From Marinihelvus sp963695135 (lineage in GTDB: Bacteria > Pseudomonadota > Gammaproteobacteria > Xanthomonadales > SZUA-36), in contig CAVOGA010000001.1 of the NCBI GenBank assembly GCA_963695135.1, positions 434,001 to 498,000 of the forward strand: a stretch of 64,000 bases of DNA, in the 5' to 3' direction. The notes below the pieces were generated by a model. It made no database searches. It saw nothing but the letters and a program-made list of their open reading frames with translations, and had not been told where the DNA came from. The number at the start of each line of letters is the position of its first letter. The stretch's first letter is position 1. Shown here piece by piece: positions 17,050-26,594 of this stretch. Made by a program: the position numbers and the translations under genes.

Positions 17050-17153
17050 TGCTCGCTTCTCCATGTTTTTTCAACGTCAGCTGACCACGGCCGCCGTGAA
17101 TGGGCTGCGAAAGCCCGTTGCCATCACGCCGTTGCGGGTGCCACCATGAACCC

Positions 17154-18269
17154 ATGCCGTTAATCCCGATCAAGCGCGTTCTGTCCCTGGTCCTGGGAAT
17201 GGGACTGCTTGCCGCATTTGACCCCGCAGCGGCGGAGCAGCGGGGCGATCCTTTTGATGTCCGGCTGGAGGTGCTAACCGGCGGCATCTGGGTTGTGTCG
17301 AGGCCGGAACCGGAACGACAGCCGGTAATGGGCAACGGGGTCATCATCGATAACGGCGACCACCTGGTAGTGGTTGACGGCGCCGGGTCGCCGCTGCTCG
17401 CGGACCGGGTCATAGAAAAGATCAAGGCGGTTTCGGACCTGCCGGTTCGCACCCTGATCATTACCCACTGGCATGGCGACCATCATCTTGGCGCATACCG
17501 ATTCCTCGAGGAGTGGCCAGACCTGGAAATCATCACCCATCGCGCAACCCGCGAAGCGATGCTGGGCGCGCCCATGGACTATCTCGACGAGCTTCGCGTC
17601 AGCCTTCCGGAGCAGCTGGCGGCATTGAGGCCGATCGCCGAAAAAGGCGAGCTGGCCGATGGCTCACCCATGCCGGAGATCATGCGCGGGGACTTCAACG
17701 ACCTGATCAGTTATGACGGCCTGATCATCGAAGAGCTGAACAACAGCCGGGTGACCCCGCCGGACCGGGTCTTCGAAGAACTGCTGATCCTCGATAGCGG
17801 CAGCCGACGTATGGAACTGCGCTTCTTCGGGCGTGGCAACACGGCAGGGGATGCCGTGCTCTGGCTGCCGGATGAACGCATCCTGGTGGCCGGTGACACG
17901 GTCGTGGCACCAACGCCCTTCGGCACCGGCAGCTATCCGCGCAGCTGGGCTGAAGTACTGAACCGCTTTCGTGGCCTGCAGCCCCGCTACCTGGTGCCGG
18001 GCCACGGACCGGTGCAGCAGGACCCGGCCTACCTTGAGCTGCTGATCGAGACGCTGGAAATGATTGCCGTCCAGGCCGCGGCAGCCGTCGCCGACGACCT
18101 GGGCCCGGGAACCCTCAAGGCGCATTTCGACTGGCGCGGCTATCCGCAACGTTTTCACCACAACGACCCGCGCCTTAAGCTGCGCTTTGAGCAGTGGTTT
18201 GCCGGACCGGTCCTGGATGCCGCGCACGCCGAGGCGAGCGGTGCAGCCAGCGAGGCCCCGGATCGGTAA
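17154..18269 (+). CDS. Secreted metallo-beta-lactamase-fold hydrolase
   Basis: A 371-residue protein with a signal peptide (VLSLVLGMGLLAAFDPAAA). THWHGDHHLG is the zinc-binding HxHxDH motif, VAGDTVV supplies the metal-bridging Asp and PGHGPV the last histidine. The fold is that of class B-like hydrolases, which also cover glyoxalases, lactonases and the quinoprotein-associated metallohydrolases. Real beta-lactamase activity cannot be claimed. It stands alone, converging on the metalloprotease gene. Confidence 0.87.
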   Translation: MPLIPIKRVLSLVLGMGLLAAFDPAAAEQRGDPFDVRLEVLTGGIWVVSRPEPERQPVMGNGVIIDNGDHLVVVDGAGSPLLADRVIEKIKAVSDLPVRTLIITHWHGDHHLGAYRFLEEWPDLEIITHRATREAMLGAPMDYLDELRVSLPEQLAALRPIAEKGELADGSPMPEIMRGDFNDLISYDGLIIEELNNSRVTPPDRVFEELLILDSGSRRMELRFFGRGNTAGDAVLWLPDERILVAGDTVVAPTPFGTGSYPRSWAEVLNRFRGLQPRYLVPGHGPVQQDPAYLELLIETLEMIAVQAAAAVADDLGPGTLKAHFDWRGYPQRFHHNDPRLKLRFEQWFAGPVLDAAHAEASGAASEAPDR

Positions 18270-18305
18270 ATCACCGGGGCCCCGCTATCGTCGTTCGGTC
18301 AGCCT

Positions 18306-20873
18306 TCAGGCATCAACCGCCAGGGCACGGTCAATCATCAGGGTCAGGTTCTGCACATGCGCCCGGGTGGACGTGTTGATCCGCCCCTTGTCATTGACCA
18401 GGTCGCGAATTTCGCCGAGGTTGTAAACCGCCATGGATACCGCCTGCGTCGGGTAGCCGTTTTCCGCCATGTTATCGCGGGCCAGCGCGGCCAGGCGCTT
18501 GACGTACTCCACCTGCAGGTTCTGACGCACGGCGTTGACGTTGCCTTTCGCATCCGCCGCAAAAACGGCGTCGGTGAGGTCGGTCATCATCTCGGCGATG
18601 TCGTAGTTGTTTCCATACAGACCGGTATCGACGATACGGGTCAGCACGATCGGGTTCAGCAGGTGGTTCAGCGTAGCCTGGTGCATGGCCAGCATGCCGG
18701 CATGTACTTTCGGATCTTCGGTGTCACCAAAGTGATCAAAACCACGGCGCTGCTCAGCCGTATAGCGCAGCAGTTCCTCGGACATGGCGAACACGTCCGG
18801 GGCGAAGACCTGCTCGGAAAGTACGGTCATGGCAGCCTGCTGCTGTTCCGCCGGAACCGGCGTCAGCGGCGGCGTAGCGCCGGGCTGGCCGGCCACCGCG
18901 CGGTCGACATACACCCCGCCGATATAGCGCGAGACAACCGCGGCAGAGCGGGTCCAGTCACCCAGCACCAGGCCAACGCCGTCCCAGATCTCCTGGTAGG
19001 AACGGCCGGCGGCGATCGCGTCCGGGCTCATGTCGTTCAGCGTGTCCTGCAGCAGCGTCATGCGCTGGGAGGCGTACAGCACCGCGTCCGAGGACATGTC
19101 GAAAATATTGACGCGCGGGTCCAGGCCCGAGCCGGGGCTGCGCATATCATCCGCGTCGTTGCCAAAGGCCAGTTCCGGCTGGGTGGATTTGGCCAGGTGT
19201 GCTTCCATGAGCTGCGGATCGTCCAGGCCCGGGTCGTAGGCAAACTGGATGTACCAGTCATCATACGGCCCCGGCTCAACGGCGTAGAACAGGGTAATGT
19301 CCTTGCCGCGCGGCGGATAATTGACCGCCGGATAGTCCATCACCGAGCCGGCCAGGCCGCGCTCTGTGACGACGGTTTCATCGAAGGCCTCCTCCGGACT
19401 CAGGTACTGGGTGGCTTTCATGTTGTGGTTCATGCCCAGCGTGTGACCGATTTCGTGCAGGATCAGGTAATGCATCGAGTCATGCACGATCTGCTGGTTA
19501 ACGTCGTCACCGTATTCTCCCCCTCCCGGTGAAAACTGGTTAAAGGTCGCGGCAAGCATGGCATTGTCCTTGAGCCCGTGACTCAGCGTGCAGGTTCGGT
19601 GCAGGAGATTGGGGTTATGCGCAAGCGCATCAAAACCATCGTCCAGCAACCAGGCGGCGCGGGTATGGCGGTTCAGGAACGAGGCCTCCAGCATCACGTC
19701 CGCACCGATGATCTGGCCGGTGCGCGGGTTGACAAAGCTGGGGCCATAGCCGCCGAAACGGCGGCTGCGGTGAGGCGGTCCAGCGCAGCACGTTGTAGCG
19801 GATGTCGCCGTAGTCCCAGTCCGCGTCGTCGGGCTGAACTTTCACTACAACCGCATTGGTGAAACCGGCTGCTTCGAATGCCTTGTTCCACTCCAGCGCG
19901 GCGTCGCGCACCAGGTCGCGCCACTGCAGCGGGGTGGTGTTCTCGATCCACCAGGTGATTGGCTCAACCGGGTCTGACACCGGCGCATCCGGGTCTTGTT
20001 TTACCAGGTTCCAGCGGTGCACGAGGTCACGGTAGGGGGTCGGGGACAGGGAGGTGAGGTTGGTCACCTTGGTCTCGAAAGAACCGGCGCGGGGATCGGC
20101 AAAGCGCGGCTCGTAGTCATTCTCCGGCATGGCGATCAGGCTGTGGAACACCTTGATGGAGACGTTGCGCGCATCCGTCACGTCCTCCGAACCGCGGTCC
20201 CTGGGCATCGGGTTGTTGTACACGTACTCGACTTCCAGGTCCGTGTTCAGCGGGTAGTTACGCGTGGCAAGGATTTTGCTCTTATCTTCAGCCAGCGTGC
20301 CAAGCGTGAAGGTCGTCTCGGCATTCGCGCCCTCGGCAGGGGGAACTTGATTTGCAGCAGGTTTTCCCCGAGGAAAATCTCATCCGCCCTGATCAGCAGA
20401 TCGCCGCGTATCTTCGTCCTCGGCAACGATTTCCTGAACCGCCAGCACCGCATTGGAAATGTTCGCATCGGCGGCGCGTGAGAGCGGGTTGTCCGGGTCG
20501 AAATAGAACGAGAAGTTTTCCGCAACCAGCTCAACCCGGTTGTAGTAGCGCTTGACGGCGATGACGCCATTGGCCACGTAGGCGCCGGTGAAATAGCCGG
20601 CCTCGACCACGCCGTTAGCAATCTGCGCAAAGTAGATGAACTCTTCGTCAACCTGGTCGCCCTTGATCAGCATGTGCAGCTCGCCGGTTTTCGGATTGCG
20701 AAACAGGGTGAACAGTCCGTCAATGCGTTCTGCATCCTCGGTCAGCTCTGCAATGGTTTGAGGCGTTTCTTCTTCTTCGCTCTTCGCCGTTTCTCCTCTT
20801 CCTGGGCAAAGGCTGCCAGGGAAAAATGCAACAAAACCAGGGCAAGCAGCCAGCGGAGGGTTGGTTTGAACAT
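18306..20873 (-). CDS. Secreted zinc metalloprotease (DUF5117/DUF4953 type), four apparent frameshifts
   Basis: Joined over its breaks, this is a protein of about 855 residues with a signal peptide (WLLALVLLHFSLAAFA). The zinc site HEIGHTLGMNHN is in the C-terminal 463-residue segment. The large bacterial metalloproteases of this type degrade proteins outside the cell or in the periplasm. The frame changes near 20788-20800, 20410-20420, 20338-20342 (a C5 run) and 19752-19760; each flank continues the same protein, for example PFGGYGP across the last break. Either the sequence has indel errors or the gene is dead; catalytic residues are intact, which favours error. It diverges from the M28 peptidase gene. 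Confidence 0.82.
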
Positions 20874-21104
20874 GGATTCTCTGCCTTCTGTTCTGATCAA
20901 AAGTGGTTTTCCGCCGGTTCCAGGGGGGTTTGGTCGACGAATTCGCTGCCGTGTCTGCCATGGGCACAATACGCGGCGCGCCGGATGATATCAGAACCAC
21001 ATCAAGTCATCGTCGGCGCCGCTGCAGCGCAGCAGCAGCAAAACTTTGTCCCGCTGCGCTGCGCACGGTACATTGTGCGCCACCGAACTGCCCGGGGATT
21101 TCAC

Positions 21105-22451
21105 ATGCATAAGCTGCCTGCCGTTCTCGCCTTGCTTTTACCGGCGATTGCCTCCGCACAGGTTCCTCCTGCCGAGGACCTGCGCCTGTATGACATTGCC
21201 ACGGCGCCCTCCGCTGAGCGCATGGAGGCGGACATTCGCAAACTCGTGTCATTCGGCACCCGCCATTCCCTGTCGGAGACCGTTTCCGAAGAACGCGGCA
21301 TCGGCGCTGCACGTCGCTGGATCGAGGCGGAGTTCCGCGCCATTTCGGCCCGCTGCGGGGACTGCCTCGAAGTGTTACTGATTGGCGACACGATCAGCGG
21401 TGAAGCCCGCATTCCCAGTCCAGCGGAAATCGTCAGCGTCATTGCGATCCAGCGCGGCTCAACCGACCCGAACCGGATGGTCATGATGAGCGGCGACATT
21501 GATTCACGGGTCAGTGACCCGATGGACCGCCTCAGCGACTCCCCCGGCGCCAACGACAATGCCTCCGGTATGGCCGGCGTCATCGAGGCGGCCCGGGTTC
21601 TGAGCCAGTACGAATTTCCCGGCAGCATTGTCTACGCGGCGCTGGCCGGTGAAGAGCAGGGCCTGTTCGGCGGCCAGATCGTGGCTGCCCATGCGCTGGA
21701 AGAGCACTGGAACCTTGATGCGGTTCTCAACAACGACATGATCGGCAACATCGCGGGCATCAACGGGGTGGTCAACAACCATTCCCTGCGGGTGTTTTCC
21801 GAGGGCGTTCGCGCGGCGGAGACGCCCGAGGAGGCCGCTTTGCGCTATCGCCAGGGTGGTGAGGTCGACTCGGCCTCGCGAAACCTGGCCCGCTATATCA
21901 AGCGGGTAGGCGAGCAGTACGTGATCGGCATGGACCTGAACATGGTCTACCGGCTTGACCGCTTCGGCCGCGGTGGACACCACCGGCCGTTCAACGCGGC
22001 CGGCTTTCCCGGCGTGCGGATCATGGAGGTCAATGAACATTATGACCGGCAGCATCAGGATCTGCGGACAGAGGACGGGCGCCAGTTCGGTGACACGATC
22101 GAGTTTGTAGACTTTGATTTCGCCGCCCGCGCCACGGCGGTCAACGCGGTGGCACTCGCGGCGATGGCGTGGGCGCCGGCGCCGCCGTCCGATGTCAGCA
22201 TCGAGGGCATGGTATCGCCCAGCACCACGCTGCGCTGGGCCGCCAGCGAGGAGCCGCAGCTCGCGGGTTACCGGGTGTACTGGCGCGAAACCACCGCCCC
22301 GGAATGGCAGCGCAGCCGCTACGTGGGCAATGTCACCGAATACACGCTGGAAAACCTGGTCATTGATAACTACATCTTTGGCGTCGCGGCAGTTGCCGTG
22401 GATGGCAACGAGAGCCCGGTCGTGTTCCCCGGACCGGCCGGTCGCTTCTGA
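21105..22451 (+). CDS. Secreted M28 family zinc aminopeptidase with C-terminal Fn3-like domain
   Basis: A 448-residue protein with a short signal peptide (LPAVLALLLPAIASA). Metal-binding and catalytic signatures of M28 are visible: SPGANDNASG, GEEQGLFG, and NEHYDRQHQD near the end of the peptidase domain. The last 95 residues (PSDVSIEGMVSPSTTLRW onward) look like a fibronectin type III domain. It removes amino acids from peptides in the periplasm or outside. With the divergent metalloprotease it suggests protein scavenging. Confidence 0.87.
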   Translation: MHKLPAVLALLLPAIASAQVPPAEDLRLYDIATAPSAERMEADIRKLVSFGTRHSLSETVSEERGIGAARRWIEAEFRAISARCGDCLEVLLIGDTISGEARIPSPAEIVSVIAIQRGSTDPNRMVMMSGDIDSRVSDPMDRLSDSPGANDNASGMAGVIEAARVLSQYEFPGSIVYAALAGEEQGLFGGQIVAAHALEEHWNLDAVLNNDMIGNIAGINGVVNNHSLRVFSEGVRAAETPEEAALRYRQGGEVDSASRNLARYIKRVGEQYVIGMDLNMVYRLDRFGRGGHHRPFNAAGFPGVRIMEVNEHYDRQHQDLRTEDGRQFGDTIEFVDFDFAARATAVNAVALAAMAWAPAPPSDVSIEGMVSPSTTLRWAASEEPQLAGYRVYWRETTAPEWQRSRYVGNVTEYTLENLVIDNYIFGVAAVAVDGNESPVVFPGPAGRF

Positions 22452-22510
22452 ATGCGCCGCAAGACCCGCCAGGCAATGCGCGCTTCCGGCAACCGCGCTG
22501 AGAAGGACCT

Positions 22511-24307
22511 ATGAACAACACCTCTAAACTCTACGCCTTTGATCTTTGCGGGGCTTATCCGCTGACCAACGGGCGCATGCTCGTGCGCAACCCGCGCAAC
22601 GGGCGCCACGCCATCCTGACGCCGGAGGTCCATGCGGCGCTGGTTTTTTGCCGGAAGTTCCACACGCTGGAAGACCACGCTCAGCGCATTACGCAAGCCA
22701 GTCCCGCGCTGCAGGGCCAGGAGGCCGAAGTCCTGAACATGCTGGAGACGGTCAGGGATGACGGCCTGATGGTTTCTGCGGACATCTACAGCGTCACCCT
22801 GCAGCCATCGGCGGACCCGCTGTTCAACCTCGACAAGCCGGTCGCAGCCATCATCACCTGGGAGCGCCCGGACGCGCTGCAGCGCTGCCTGGAATCCCTG
22901 CGAGCCAACTGCAATACCGATAACCTGGCGCGCATCGTGGTGATTGATGACAGCCGCGATGAAGCCGTGCAGCGACGCAACCGCCAGAGCACGGAAACCT
23001 TTGCGGCGAAAATAGACACCCCGGTGCAGCACTTCGGGGCGGAAGAGCAGCAGGAGTTTATGGCGGCCATCATCCGCCAGGTGCCCGCCATCGAGGCGCA
23101 GGTCCGGTTTCTGATTGACCGCGAGCGCTGGGCAGATCACTGGACCAGCGGACTGGCCCGCACCCTGGCCCTGCTGTTGTCCGTCGGCCAGCGGCTCATC
23201 GTGCTGGATGACGATATCCTGTGCGAGGCCTTCGAAGCGGACGTGTCACCAGGTGCGAGTTTCGGCGATGACGCGCGCGAAACCCGTTTCTACCGCAGCC
23301 GCGACGACGTCCGTGAGCAGCCGGTTCGGGAGGTCCCGGACCCGCTGATCCGGCATATGCGCACGCTGGGCTCGGGTCTGAAAGACGCGCTCGGCGCCCT
23401 GGGGGCGCGCACACTCACCGCCGAGGCCTTCGAAGGCGCGGACCTGGAGATGCTTGAGCGCCTGCATGGCGATTCGCGGGTGCTGGTCACCGAGTGCGGA
23501 ACGCTTGGCCACCCGGGCACATCCAATCTCAACTGGCTTGCCTCGCTTGAGGGCGAGAGCCTGGCGTCGATGCTTAAAGACGATGACAGCGTGGATAATG
23601 CGTTTTCATCCCGCGTATGTTTCAACGGCGCCCACCGGGCGCGTCTGAAACCCCGCTCAAACATGTCACAGCTGACCGGGCTGGATAACCGCGCGCTGCT
23701 GCCACCCTACATTCCCATACTGCGGGGCGAGGACCGGTTGTTCGGTGACATGCTGGAGTTCATTCATCCGGCTTCGGTGGTCGTGGACCAGCCCTGGGCG
23801 ATCGTGCATGAACCGCTGCCCCCGAGGCAGTGGAATGAGCGCGAGCAACAGTTTCAGACCGGCCGGAATTTCGAGGGCCTCGGCCTGCGCCGGGTCGAAG
23901 AAAACATGGGTTCCTCAAAGGCACGGGAACCCCTGAAACGGCTCAGCCACCTGGCCAGGCTGTACGAGGACCTGGCCGATATGGACGATGAGCTCCTGCG
24001 CAAGGCAGCGACAGATTCCCGATTGGGCGCCCAGGCCGCTGACTACCGGATGCTCAAGGAAGCACTGGAGCAGGCGGGAGAGGCGGCCCCGGAACGATGG
24101 CGCCAATTTCTCCAGGCCGGGGTGGACAAGCTGAACAGGGAATTGATCAACAACCCGCCGGACGTCAACATCACCGGCTATCCGCCGGACCTGCAAGATG
24201 AGGCGCTGATCCAGTGGTGGCGTGAGTTCTGGACGGAATTCGCCCGCGCACTGCGGATGTGGCCGGCCATTCGCCAGGCAGCAAGGCAGGTTAAAACCCC
24301 GCAATAG
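22511..24307 (+). CDS. Glycosyltransferase-like protein with PqqD-like N-terminal region
   Basis: A 598-residue soluble protein. The first 90 residues (RNPRNGRHAILTPEVHAAL, then a helix pair) look like a PqqD-type winged-helix domain. Residues 110-360 have glycosyltransferase-like features: VAAIITWERPDALQRCLESL, IVVIDDSRD and RLIVLDDDILCE, with DDD as a possible metal site. The C-terminal 150 residues are helical and acidic. PqqD-like domains usually bring a peptide to an enzyme, so a peptide- or protein-modifying glycosyltransferase is possible, but this is inference. No precursor gene is recognised next to it. A ribosome site (GAGAAGGA) precedes the ATG. Confidence 0.75.
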   Translation: MNNTSKLYAFDLCGAYPLTNGRMLVRNPRNGRHAILTPEVHAALVFCRKFHTLEDHAQRITQASPALQGQEAEVLNMLETVRDDGLMVSADIYSVTLQPSADPLFNLDKPVAAIITWERPDALQRCLESLRANCNTDNLARIVVIDDSRDEAVQRRNRQSTETFAAKIDTPVQHFGAEEQQEFMAAIIRQVPAIEAQVRFLIDRERWADHWTSGLARTLALLLSVGQRLIVLDDDILCEAFEADVSPGASFGDDARETRFYRSRDDVREQPVREVPDPLIRHMRTLGSGLKDALGALGARTLTAEAFEGADLEMLERLHGDSRVLVTECGTLGHPGTSNLNWLASLEGESLASMLKDDDSVDNAFSSRVCFNGAHRARLKPRSNMSQLTGLDNRALLPPYIPILRGEDRLFGDMLEFIHPASVVVDQPWAIVHEPLPPRQWNEREQQFQTGRNFEGLGLRRVEENMGSSKAREPLKRLSHLARLYEDLADMDDELLRKAATDSRLGAQAADYRMLKEALEQAGEAAPERWRQFLQAGVDKLNRELINNPPDVNITGYPPDLQDEALIQWWREFWTEFARALRMWPAIRQAARQVKTPQ

Positions 24308-24554
24308 CACCCTTTTTGCTTGCAAGACGGTGTTTTTGCCTTCATCAAGGGGGCTTTTTACGCCGGCAAGGCACCAGAGGCCGCAAGATCAGGGCACATT
24401 CGAATAACCGACTGTAATAATCGACTGTAACTCATTGATTTTTTATTTCTGTGGATAAGTTTCCGCAATTTTCGCCCCGTTTACCGCAAAAAACGGCTGA
24501 CAAACCCGTCACGCCTTGCCTGGCGCCGGCCAATCCGCGCCCATCGCTACCGGC

Positions 24555-25544
24555 CTAATGGCCCTGGCGGGCCTCGCTGGGCGAGTGTCCGTACCAGTTC
24601 TTGAAGGCCCGGGAAAACGAGCTCATTTCGGAAAAACCGAGCAGAAAAGTGATTTCTGTGAGGGTGAGCGAATTATCCGCGACGTACTGGCGGGCAAGGT
24701 CCCGTCGCACCGCCTTGAGCAGCGAACGAAAACTTTCGCCATCGTCTTTGAGCCGGCGGTGCAGGGTGCGCGGTGTCATGTGCAAGGATTCGGCTACCGA
24801 CTCATCGCTGATTCTGCCTGACGGCAACTGTTCCATGATCGCTGCCGTGACCCGGCCGGGAATATTGTCCCGATCCAGCTGCGCGAGCCGCTGGATGACA
24901 ACGCGCTCGTTCATTTCCGCCAGCACCCGGTCGGCGGAGGGCAGAATACGGTCTGCCTGCGCCAGGGTAATTTCCATGTCGTTATGTTCGGCGGCGAACT
25001 GCACCGGGCAGCGATACAGCTCCTGCCAGGGCGAGGGGTCTGCCGGGGCGGGCCTGCGCATCGCAATGCGGACCGGCGCAAAATCGGGACCCGAATTGAA
25101 GCGGCACAATGTCACGAGTACAGACATATGCACATCGTCCCGCACCGCTTCATTGAGCGACGCCAGCGCGGTTCCCGTGCGGCACACCAGCAAGCCCTCC
25201 CGCTCAAAAGTATCAAACCGGCTTTGGTCGTTAATCACCCGGACGAACCGGTGGATCCGTTGAAAAGACTCGCGCAGGGTTTCGCTGGCAAGCACCGCGT
25301 AGCCGAGCGCACCGAGCTGGGCCGGGTGGAGGCAACTGGCCGTGCGCAGGCCAAACAGGGGATCGCCGCTGGCCGCCGCGGCACGCGCGCGCACCGCGTC
25401 CAGCTTGTCGTATGAAACCCGCGTCCCCGGCTCGATAGGCCACTGGATGGCCAGGTCCTCGGCCTTGAACAGCGCTTCCGGATCCAGCCCGTAGGACTCA
25501 ATGACCCGCCAAAGGTTACCCACTGATTGCGCCAACACGGACAT
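24555..25544 (-). CDS. AraC-family transcriptional regulator
   Basis: A 329-residue regulator. The N-terminal 200 residues fit the arabinose-binding-like domain of OruR/ArgR-type regulators, and the C-terminal double helix-turn-helix ends with LTLTEITFLLGFSEMSSFSRAFKNW, written here in parts as EITFLLGFSE and SSFSRAFKNWYG. The start MSVLAQSVGN at 25544 is chosen; the frame is open to 25613. The target is not known; the neighbouring small genes are divergent and could be controlled by it. Confidence 0.85.
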   Translation of the reverse strand: MSVLAQSVGNLWRVIESYGLDPEALFKAEDLAIQWPIEPGTRVSYDKLDAVRARAAAASGDPLFGLRTASCLHPAQLGALGYAVLASETLRESFQRIHRFVRVINDQSRFDTFEREGLLVCRTGTALASLNEAVRDDVHMSVLVTLCRFNSGPDFAPVRIAMRRPAPADPSPWQELYRCPVQFAAEHNDMEITLAQADRILPSADRVLAEMNERVVIQRLAQLDRDNIPGRVTAAIMEQLPSGRISDESVAESLHMTPRTLHRRLKDDGESFRSLLKAVRRDLARQYVADNSLTLTEITFLLGFSEMSSFSRAFKNWYGHSPSEARQGH

Positions 25545-25702
25545 GTCCGAACTCCCCCGGGCGACGAAACGCGCCCCGCGATTCATTGTCCGGACCGCGG
25601 CAGGTTCGGTCAAATCATTGTCCTATCGTGACAAGCCTGCCGGGGCGTGCCTGCCTAAACTGCCCACCATCGAATCAGCACATGCACAAGAAGACAGGAA
25701 TT

Positions 25703-25942
25703 ATGCAGGCATTGCAGCAACAACTCGCCGTCGAGATCGAATTCTGGCGGGAAATGATCGAGCAGCAGGATACGCCGTTTCCGCCCGAGTCGCTGGAGCG
25801 GATGAAACAGGCGCTGGCGCTGGCCGAGCACAAGCTGCTGCTGTTGGGGCCCGTAACCGGAAGCTCTGCGCATCATCACGACGCAGACGCCGATCCGGCG
25901 GGCGCCATCGGAATGACTCGTGGATCGGACAGGAGGCACTAG
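25703..25942 (+). CDS. Small hypothetical protein
   Basis: A 79-residue protein, mostly one long amphipathic helix (QLAVEIEFWREMIEQQD, then ESLERMKQALALAEHKLLLL), with a His/Asp-rich tail SSAHHHDADADPAG that could bind metal. AGGA lies three bases before the ATG at 25703; an ATG at 25682 is an alternative. It is not recognised. It is followed two bases later by a 24-residue gene with a strong ribosome site. Confidence 0.6.
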   Translation: MQALQQQLAVEIEFWREMIEQQDTPFPPESLERMKQALALAEHKLLLLGPVTGSSAHHHDADADPAGAIGMTRGSDRRH

Positions 25943-25944
25943 TT

Positions 25945-26019
25945 ATGAAAATCATTGCGCGCTTCGTGGTCCTGGCTTCGCTGGTGACCTTGCTCACAGG
26001 TCTTCTGACAGGCAGTTAA
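25945..26019 (+). CDS. 24-residue membrane microprotein
   Basis: ATG at 25945 follows AGGAGG (25931-25936) at an eight-base spacing, the best ribosome site in this area. The product has a charged start (MKIIAR) and then a single hydrophobic segment (FVVLASLVTLLTGLLTGS), typical of small inner-membrane regulators. It is probably co-transcribed with the 79-residue gene and precedes the hairpin-rich region. Confidence 0.55.
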   Translation: MKIIARFVVLASLVTLLTGLLTGS

Positions 26020-26059
26020 CAACGATTTTTCGGGGAATGGCAGTAACGCCCTCTGCCGC

Positions 26060-26495
26060 TTTCTTAGTCCCGGTGCCCGCTGAACCCAGTGGTTTGACTC
26101 CCCCCCTCAAAGCATGGGCAGGGCACCGGGGCGACCTTTTAACAGGGCGCATCAACCCGTCAACGGCCCCGGGATGAGCAACATCCAGCTAAGCCCCCCC
26201 TGCGCTGGATTCGTCACGGGGCCACCTTTACACCGGGCATAACCCGGCAGAAAACCCGGGGGCAACAGATTTTGGGCAGCAGCGGCGTCTCCCGCTGCCG
26301 GCCCGCAAGGCAGCGGCTCCCCCCCTGAGCCGGTGACAAAAGCCCGGAAGCGATAACCGGGTATTACAACGACCGCGCTGCAGCAATTGAGCGCATCCAC
26401 CCGCGGGTGGCGACGTCTACGGCCCCGGTGCAATTGACAGTGGTTTCCTCCTCCTTTTTCCACTGCTTTGCAGCGCCGGGGCTTTCTTTTTTTGG
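26060..26495 (+). ncRNA. Candidate structured RNA with three C7-loop hairpins
   Basis: This gap of about 570 bases holds no convincing gene but has three elaborate hairpins, each exposing seven consecutive C in the apical loop. Hairpin 1: CCCGGTGCCC (26069-26078) with GGGCACCGGG (26121-26130), then CCCA/TGGG and TTTGA/TCAAA around C7. Hairpin 2: GGCCCCG (26165-26171) with CGGGGCC (26217-26223), then ATCCAGC/GCTGGAT around C7. Hairpin 3: CGGCTC (26314-26319) with GAGCCG (26327-26332), inside a weaker ACCCGG/CCGGGT stem. A T7 run follows at 26487-26493 with only weak pairing before it. C-rich loops are used by small RNAs such as Xanthomonas sX13, Helicobacter RepG and Staphylococcus RsaE to bind G-rich mRNA sites. 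Strand and ends are inferred. Confidence 0.45.
26397..26410. promoter_or_regulatory. Perfect 14-base palindrome
   Basis: CCACCCGCGGGTGG is fully self-complementary. It lies between two copies of GCAATTGA (26383-26390 and 26430-26437). It could be an operator for a dimeric regulator or a small RNA stem. No named site matches. Confidence 0.3.
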
Positions 26496-26530
26496 TTATT
26501 TGGCGGCGCAAGCCTCACTTTCTGTGCTTC

Positions 26531-26564
26531 TGGCACGGGTGCTGCGCGGCGGACATGGGATAAT
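26531..26564 (+). promoter_or_regulatory. Possible sigma-54 promoter, or sigma-70 -10 box, before DUF456 gene
   Basis: TGGCACGGGTGCTGC at 26531-26545 keeps the GG and GC of the -24/-12 sigma-54 consensus at correct spacing, with one mismatch in the TTGC part. A good sigma-70 -10 box, GATAAT, lies at 26559-26564 but has no -35 box at the right distance. Either could drive the gene at 26595. Confidence 0.35.
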
Positions 26565-26594
26565 GGGCCCGATGTTTAGTTTGGGGTGTGTTCG

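Noticed and set aside
24409..24430. Direct repeat CGACTGTAA twice, as start of a repeat array
   Set aside because: Only two copies, with no further spacing pattern; not a CRISPR or iteron array.
26060..26375. Integron attC sites or REP-type repeats
   Set aside because: No conserved core-site ends, and the three units share structure and the C7 loop but not sequence.
26152..26511. Open frame of 119 codons on the minus strand across the hairpin region
   Set aside because: Composition is that of a random GC-rich frame (many Arg, Pro, Gly), no good ribosome site at its start, and it overlies the hairpin stems.
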